Shown: positions 59,519 to 64,000 of the stretch, piece after piece
Position numbering within the stretch: the stretch's first letter is position 1
How the letters are laid out: each line of letters opens with the position of its first letter
Origin: Nitrosomonadales bacterium
Lineage (GTDB): Bacteria; Pseudomonadota; Gammaproteobacteria; Burkholderiales; Gallionellaceae
DNA length: 64,000 nt
Assembly: GCA_016235045.1 (NCBI GenBank)
Contig: JACRME010000022.1
Location: 43,481 to 107,480 of the forward strand
Direction of reading: 5' to 3'
Position numbers and translations under genes: made by a program
The notes under the pieces: model-generated
Told to the model about the DNA's origin: nothing
The model's input: the letters and a program-made list of their open reading frames with translations, nothing else
Database searches by the model: none

Positions 59519-59599
59519 TGGGCTTGAAACGCTTAATTGACAAGGGATAGGGGCCTACGCATAATCCGGCCATCCTTAATTTACCGACCGAATTTCAAT

Positions 59600-60775
59600 A
59601 TGCTGATCAACAGATTTGCACTGCTGGCGGCGCTTGTCGTCGCCGTTGCCGGGTGCGGCAAGAGCGAGACCGCCTCGACCGCGGCATCCGATGAACTGGT
59701 GATCCGGATCGGCGCCGCCGGCCCGCTCACCGGCCCGCAGGCGCACATCGGCAAGGACAACGAATATGGCACGCGCATGGCCATCGACGATGCCAATGCC
59801 AAAGGCGTGATGATAGGCGGCAAGAAGGCGCGTTTCGAACTGCTGAGCGAAGACGACCAGACCGATCCCAAGACCGCGACCATCGTGGCGCAAAAACTGG
59901 TCGATGCCAAGGTCAATGGCGTAATCGGCCACCTCAATTCCGGCACCAGCATCCCCGCTTCCTCCATCTACTTCAAGAACGGCATCCCGCAGATTTCTCC
60001 TTCCGCCACCGCAGTGAAGTTCACCGCGCAGGGCTACAACACCGCGTTCCGCGTGATGACCAACGACGCGCAGCAGGGCAAGGCGCTGGGCGAATTCGCC
60101 GTCAAGGTGCTGGGGTTGAAGAGCATTGCGGTGATCGACGACCGCACCGCCTACGGCCAGGGCCTGGCGGACGAGTTCGTGAAATCGGCCGAAGCCAACG
60201 GCGCCCAGATCATCGCGCGCGAATACACCACCGACAAGGCCGTGGACTTCACCGCAGTGCTGACCTCGATCAAGGGCAAACAGCCCGAGTTGCTGTTCTT
60301 CGGCGGCATGGACCCGCAGGGTGTGCCCATGGTCAAGCAGTTGCGCTCTCTCGGCATGAAGACCCAATTCATGATGGGTGACGGCGGTTATACGCCCAAG
60401 CTGATCGACCTCGCCGGTGCGGCGGTGGAGGGAACCTATGCCTCGCTACCCGGCGTGCCGCTGGATGTCATGCCGAGCGGACGCGATTTCTCGCAACGCT
60501 ATGAAGCCCGTTTCAAACAGCCAATCCAATTGTATGCGCCGTATTGCTACGACGCGGTCAACGTGATGATCGCCGCCATGCAGAAAGCCGGCTCCGCCGA
60601 ACCTGCCAAATACCTGCCCGAGATCGGCAAGGTCGAACTCGACGGCGTCACCGCGAAGATCATGTTCGACGAGAAGGGCGACATCAAGGGCGGCGCAGTG
60701 ACCATGTACCAGGCACGCCAGGGCAAATGGCAAGTCGTGCAAACGATGGGCGGCGCACCCGCGGCAGCACACTGA
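59600..60775 (+). CDS. Branched-chain amino acid ABC transporter, substrate-binding lipoprotein
   Basis: A 391-residue periplasmic binding protein of the LivJ/LivK family (type I fold). Signal with lipobox AVAGC, Cys19. Mature protein starts with VIRIGAAGPLTGPQAHIGKDNEYG, has LLSEDDQTDPKTATIVAQKLVDAKVNGVIGHLNSGTSIPAS near 75-115 and PELLFFGGMDPQGVPMVKQLRSLG near 230. Paired with livH, livM and livG downstream. Substrates of the family are leucine, isoleucine, valine or other amides; the exact one is not readable. ATG at 59600 chosen over a TTG-type extension at 59537. Confidence 0.94.
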   Translation: MLINRFALLAALVVAVAGCGKSETASTAASDELVIRIGAAGPLTGPQAHIGKDNEYGTRMAIDDANAKGVMIGGKKARFELLSEDDQTDPKTATIVAQKLVDAKVNGVIGHLNSGTSIPASSIYFKNGIPQISPSATAVKFTAQGYNTAFRVMTNDAQQGKALGEFAVKVLGLKSIAVIDDRTAYGQGLADEFVKSAEANGAQIIAREYTTDKAVDFTAVLTSIKGKQPELLFFGGMDPQGVPMVKQLRSLGMKTQFMMGDGGYTPKLIDLAGAAVEGTYASLPGVPLDVMPSGRDFSQRYEARFKQPIQLYAPYCYDAVNVMIAAMQKAGSAEPAKYLPEIGKVELDGVTAKIMFDEKGDIKGGAVTMYQARQGKWQVVQTMGGAPAAAH

Positions 60776-60815
60776 CGGCCCAGTGTGAATAAGTTAGCTG
60801 GCACTCCGAATATCT

Positions 60816-60930
60816 CGTCATTCCCGCGCAGGCGGGAATCCAGTCAAGAAATAATTTCCCCGCAAGGCGGGGACAAAATCCAAGGCATGTTCGATAAAAG
60901 CACTGGATTCCCGCCTGCGCGGGAATGACG
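60816..60930. repeat. MITE-like inverted repeat, family A copy 2
   Basis: A 115-bp element with perfectly complementary 29-base arms (60816-60844, 60902-60930). Each arm folds as ATTCCCGC-GCAG-GCGGGAAT. An inner hairpin, TCCCCGC-AAG-GCGGGGA (60857-60873), precedes ACAAAATCCAAGGCATG. It lies between the binding-protein gene and livH. Confidence 0.88.
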
Positions 60931-60940
60931 GAAGTAAGTC

Positions 60941-61864
60941 GTGGAAATATTCTTCCAGCAAATCATCAACGGCTTCGTGCAGGGCAGCGTGTATGCGCTG
61001 GTAGCCTTGGGCTACACCATGGTCTACGGCATCCTCGGCCTGATCAACTTCGCGCACGGCGAAGTGGTGATGATAGGCGCGATGATCGCGCTCACCGCGC
61101 TGCAAGCCTTGCTGGCGGCAGCATTCGCCCCCGTGTTGGCGGTGCTGCTGAGCCTGATGGTCGCCGTGGCCGTGTGCATGGCACTGGGCTACAGCATCGA
61201 ACGCATCGCCTATCGACCATTGCGCAATGCGCCGCGTCTCGCGCCGCTCATCACCGCCATCGGCGTTTCCATCGTGCTGCAGAACCTCGCGATGATGATC
61301 TGGGGGCGCGAATACCATTCATTCAACCTGCCGTTCGCCAGCACTTCGCACCATCTCGGCGGCGCGGTGATGAACGACGTGCAGATCGTTATCGTCATCG
61401 TCGCGCTCGTCATCATGGCGGGCCTGATGTGGCTGGTGCACCACACCCGCACCGGCCGCGCCATGCGCGCCGTGGCCGAGAATCCTGCCGCGGCCACGCT
61501 GATGGGCGTGGACATCAACCGCGTCATTTCCGTCACCTTCATGATCGGTTCGGCGCTCGCCGCCATCGCCGGTTTCATGGTCAGCGCCAACTACGGCATC
61601 GTGCATTACTACATGGGCTTCATGCTCGGGTTGAAGGCGTTTACCGCCGCGGTGCTCGGCGGCATCGGCAACCTGCGCGGCGCCATGCTGGGCGGCGTGC
61701 TGCTGGGATTGATCGAGAGTCTGGGCGCGGGTTACATCGGCGACCTCAGCGGCGGTTTCCTCGGCAGCCACTATCAGGACGTGTTCGCGTTCTTCGTGCT
61801 GATCGCGGTGCTGGTGTTCCGTCCATCAGGCCTGCTCGGCGAGAAACTGGCGGAGCGCGCATGA
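60941..61864 (+). CDS. livH: Branched-chain amino acid ABC transporter permease LivH
   Basis: First permease subunit of the Liv importer in the inner membrane. The 307 residues form about eight helices; QQIINGFVQGSVYALVALGYTMVYGILGLINFAHGEVVMIGAM (about 5-48) is the characteristic N-terminus and MGVDINRVISVTFMIGSALAAIAG near 190 contains the EAA-like loop. GTG at 60941 is the start, eleven bases after the palindromic repeat. Downstream livM is separated by another inverted repeat. Confidence 0.96.
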   Translation: MEIFFQQIINGFVQGSVYALVALGYTMVYGILGLINFAHGEVVMIGAMIALTALQALLAAAFAPVLAVLLSLMVAVAVCMALGYSIERIAYRPLRNAPRLAPLITAIGVSIVLQNLAMMIWGREYHSFNLPFASTSHHLGGAVMNDVQIVIVIVALVIMAGLMWLVHHTRTGRAMRAVAENPAAATLMGVDINRVISVTFMIGSALAAIAGFMVSANYGIVHYYMGFMLGLKAFTAAVLGGIGNLRGAMLGGVLLGLIESLGAGYIGDLSGGFLGSHYQDVFAFFVLIAVLVFRPSGLLGEKLAERA

Positions 61865-61881
61865 CTTTAAAAACCGAAAAT

Positions 61882-62041
61882 TTAGCCACAGAGAACACAG
61901 AGGACACAGAGATGTCATTTGGTGCCCCCTCGGTTCGAGGGTGTCTGATCGAAGACAGGAGAGCCTCCCGTGTTGGGCAACAAGCGAATCATTGCTGTGT
62001 CGCTGCATTCTCTGTGAACTCTGTGGTCTCTGTGGCGAAAA
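61882..62041. repeat. Inverted repeat of CACAGAG type between livH and livM, with an insert (family B copy 3)
   Basis: Left arm TTAGCCACAGAGAACACAGA... (61882-61913), right arm ...CTCTGTGGTCTCTGTGGCG (about 62004-62041). The arms enclose about 90 bases, longer than the loops of the other two copies (30281, 33846). No gene inside. Confidence 0.75.
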
Positions 62042-62053
62042 GGTTTTTCTAGA

Positions 62054-63137
62054 ATGAGGACAAACCATAAATCAATATCTTTGCACGCGCCGCTCGCCAT
62101 CGCCCTGCTGGCGCTACCCTTCATCATCGATGCGCTGTTCGGCCACGGCTGGGTGCGCATCGCCGACTTCGCCCTGCTCTACATCATGCTGGCGCTCGGC
62201 CTCAACATCGTGGTCGGTTACGCGGGTCTGCTCGACCTGGGTTACATCGCGTTCTTCGCGGTGGGTGCCTACACCTACGCCTTGCTCGGGTCGCCGCAAT
62301 TCGGTCTGCACTGGCCGATGTATGTGGTGCTGCCGCTGGGCGCGCTGATCGCCTGCGGCTTCGGCGTGCTGCTCGGCGCGCCCACGCTCAAATTGCGCGG
62401 CGACTACCTCGCCATCGTCACGCTCGGTTTCGGCGAGATCATCCGCATCTTCCTCAACAACCTGAACGCCCCGGTCAACATCACCAACGGCCCGCAAGGC
62501 ATCAGCGCCATCGACCCGCTGCAGATCGGCAGCTTCTCGTTCGGCAGTTCGTACGAGTGGATGGGCGTGCGCGTGGACGACGTGCACCTGCACTACTACC
62601 TGTTCCTCGCTTTCACCCTGCTGGTGATCTTCGTCTCGCGCCGCCTGGAAGATTCGCGCATCGGCCGCGCCTGGGTGGCGATCCGCGAGGACGAAGTCGC
62701 CGCCTCGGCGATGGGCATCAACACGCGCAATATCAAGCTGCTCGCGTTTGCCATGGGTGCCACCTTCGGCGGCATCTCCGGCGGCTTGTTCGCGGGTTTC
62801 CAGGGTTTCGTCAGCCCCGAGAGTTTCAGCCTGATGGAATCCATCATGGTGCTGTGCATGGTGGTGCTGGGCGGCATGGGCAATGTCGGCGGCGTGGTGC
62901 TGGGCGGCGTGCTGCTGGTGGCGCTGCCGGAACTGTTTCGCAACGCGGCCGGGCCGGTGCAGCAAATGCTGCTGGGCAAGGTGGTGGTCGATCCCGAGAG
63001 CCTGCGCATGCTGATGTTCGGGCTGGCGTTGATATTGGTCATGCTGTGGCGTCCTGCCGGGATATGGCCGTCCACGCAGCGACGCCGCGAATTCGATGCC
63101 GACGACAGCGTGCTGCATCAGGAACAGGAGACGGTCT

Positions 63138-63154
<17 letters not shown>
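62054..63154 (+). CDS. livM: Branched-chain amino acid ABC transporter permease LivM
   Basis: Second permease of the importer. The 366 residues have about eight helices; YIMLALGLNIVVGYAGLLDLGYIAFFAVGAYTYAL (about 43-77) is the hallmark, and IREDEVAASAMGINTRNIKLLAFAMGATFGGISGGLFAG near 212-250 is the EAA loop region. ATG at 62054. The end overlaps livG by 17 bases, showing coupling. Confidence 0.96.
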
Positions 63155-63917
<763 letters not shown>

Positions 63918-63940
63918 AAAATAAAAGCCAAAAGCGTAGG

Positions 63941-64000
63941 GTGGGCACGTTCCTTGTGCCCACGCTGTTCATCGGCCACCAACCGCGTGGGCACAAGGAA
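63941..64000. repeat. Palindromic repeat of GTGGGCAC type at the window edge (family F)
   Basis: GTGGGCAC-GTTCCTT-GTGCCCAC (63941-63963) forms a hairpin. TTCCTTGTGCCCACGC (63950-63965) is then exactly complementary to the last 16 bases of the window (63985-64000). The element continues past the edge. An ATG at 63914 overlapping the livG stop reads openly through it. Confidence 0.75.

Overview
The window is chromosomal DNA of a betaproteobacterium. The complete mraZ-to-ftsZ division/cell-wall cluster followed by lpxC, a DciA-like gene, an M23 peptidase, secA and argJ, the pilC-pilD-coaE-zapD-yacG block, and Gram-negative envelope genes (lgt, pldA, lpxC) all fit that class. The tandem small c-type cytochromes and gene content suggest Nitrosomonadales (Gallionellaceae-like, e.g. 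Sideroxydans), but that placement is an inference from memory, not a computed one. The DNA is GC-rich apart from a few genes, notably the DUF262 gene at 6.1-7.9 kb.

Layout. 1-9.3 kb, leftward: aceE (cut by the window edge), fau, a DUF3800 gene, ilvA, a HAD phosphatase, a GmrSD-like DUF262/HNH gene, ffh. 9.4-13.6 kb, rightward: a CcsA-like membrane protein, the rpsP-rimM-trmD-rplS operon (trmD is broken by an internal deletion), ogt, xerD. 13.6-20 kb: a small lipoprotein, tRNA-Ala(CGC), rpiA, phoU, ppx, two small envelope proteins, the RNase P RNA gene and a REP-associated transposase unit with 23-bp inverted ends. 20.3-39.1 kb: promoter and operator, then mraZ-rsmH-ftsL-ftsI-murE-murF-mraY-murD-ftsW-murG-murC-murB-ddlB-ftsQ-ftsA-ftsZ-lpxC, mostly coupled by ATGA/GTGA overlaps. 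39.1-47.2 kb: small membrane protein, dciA-like, M23 peptidase, secA, a cyclic-nucleotide-binding protein, argJ, a DUF815 ATPase, a Nudix-ThiE fusion. 47.2-54.2 kb, leftward: yacG, zapD, coaE, pilD, pilC, a CorC-like protein, pldA, lgt. 54.3-64 kb, rightward: a large unknown lipoprotein, ilvD, an orphan ParA-type ATPase, two related cytochromes c, and a branched-chain amino acid ABC transporter (binding protein, livH, livM, livG; livF would lie beyond the edge).

Working together: the central 19 kb makes peptidoglycan precursor from UDP-MurNAc to lipid II, flips and polymerises it at the septum, and builds the Z ring; lpxC feeds lipid A synthesis and secA exports envelope proteins. zapD and the M23 peptidase add to division. 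ilvA, ilvD and liv genes concern branched-chain amino acid synthesis and uptake.

The most unusual layer is repeats. At least six families of short inverted or palindromic repeats occupy gene junctions, and some have entered genes: a heptad repeat sits in frame in murB, one arm of a similar repeat lies in murF, another repeat forms the C-terminus of ogt, one supplies the murB stop codon and one supplies the ftsQ ribosome binding site. Two distant copies of one family show compensated base changes in their stems. No CRISPR array, prophage or integrated plasmid was seen.
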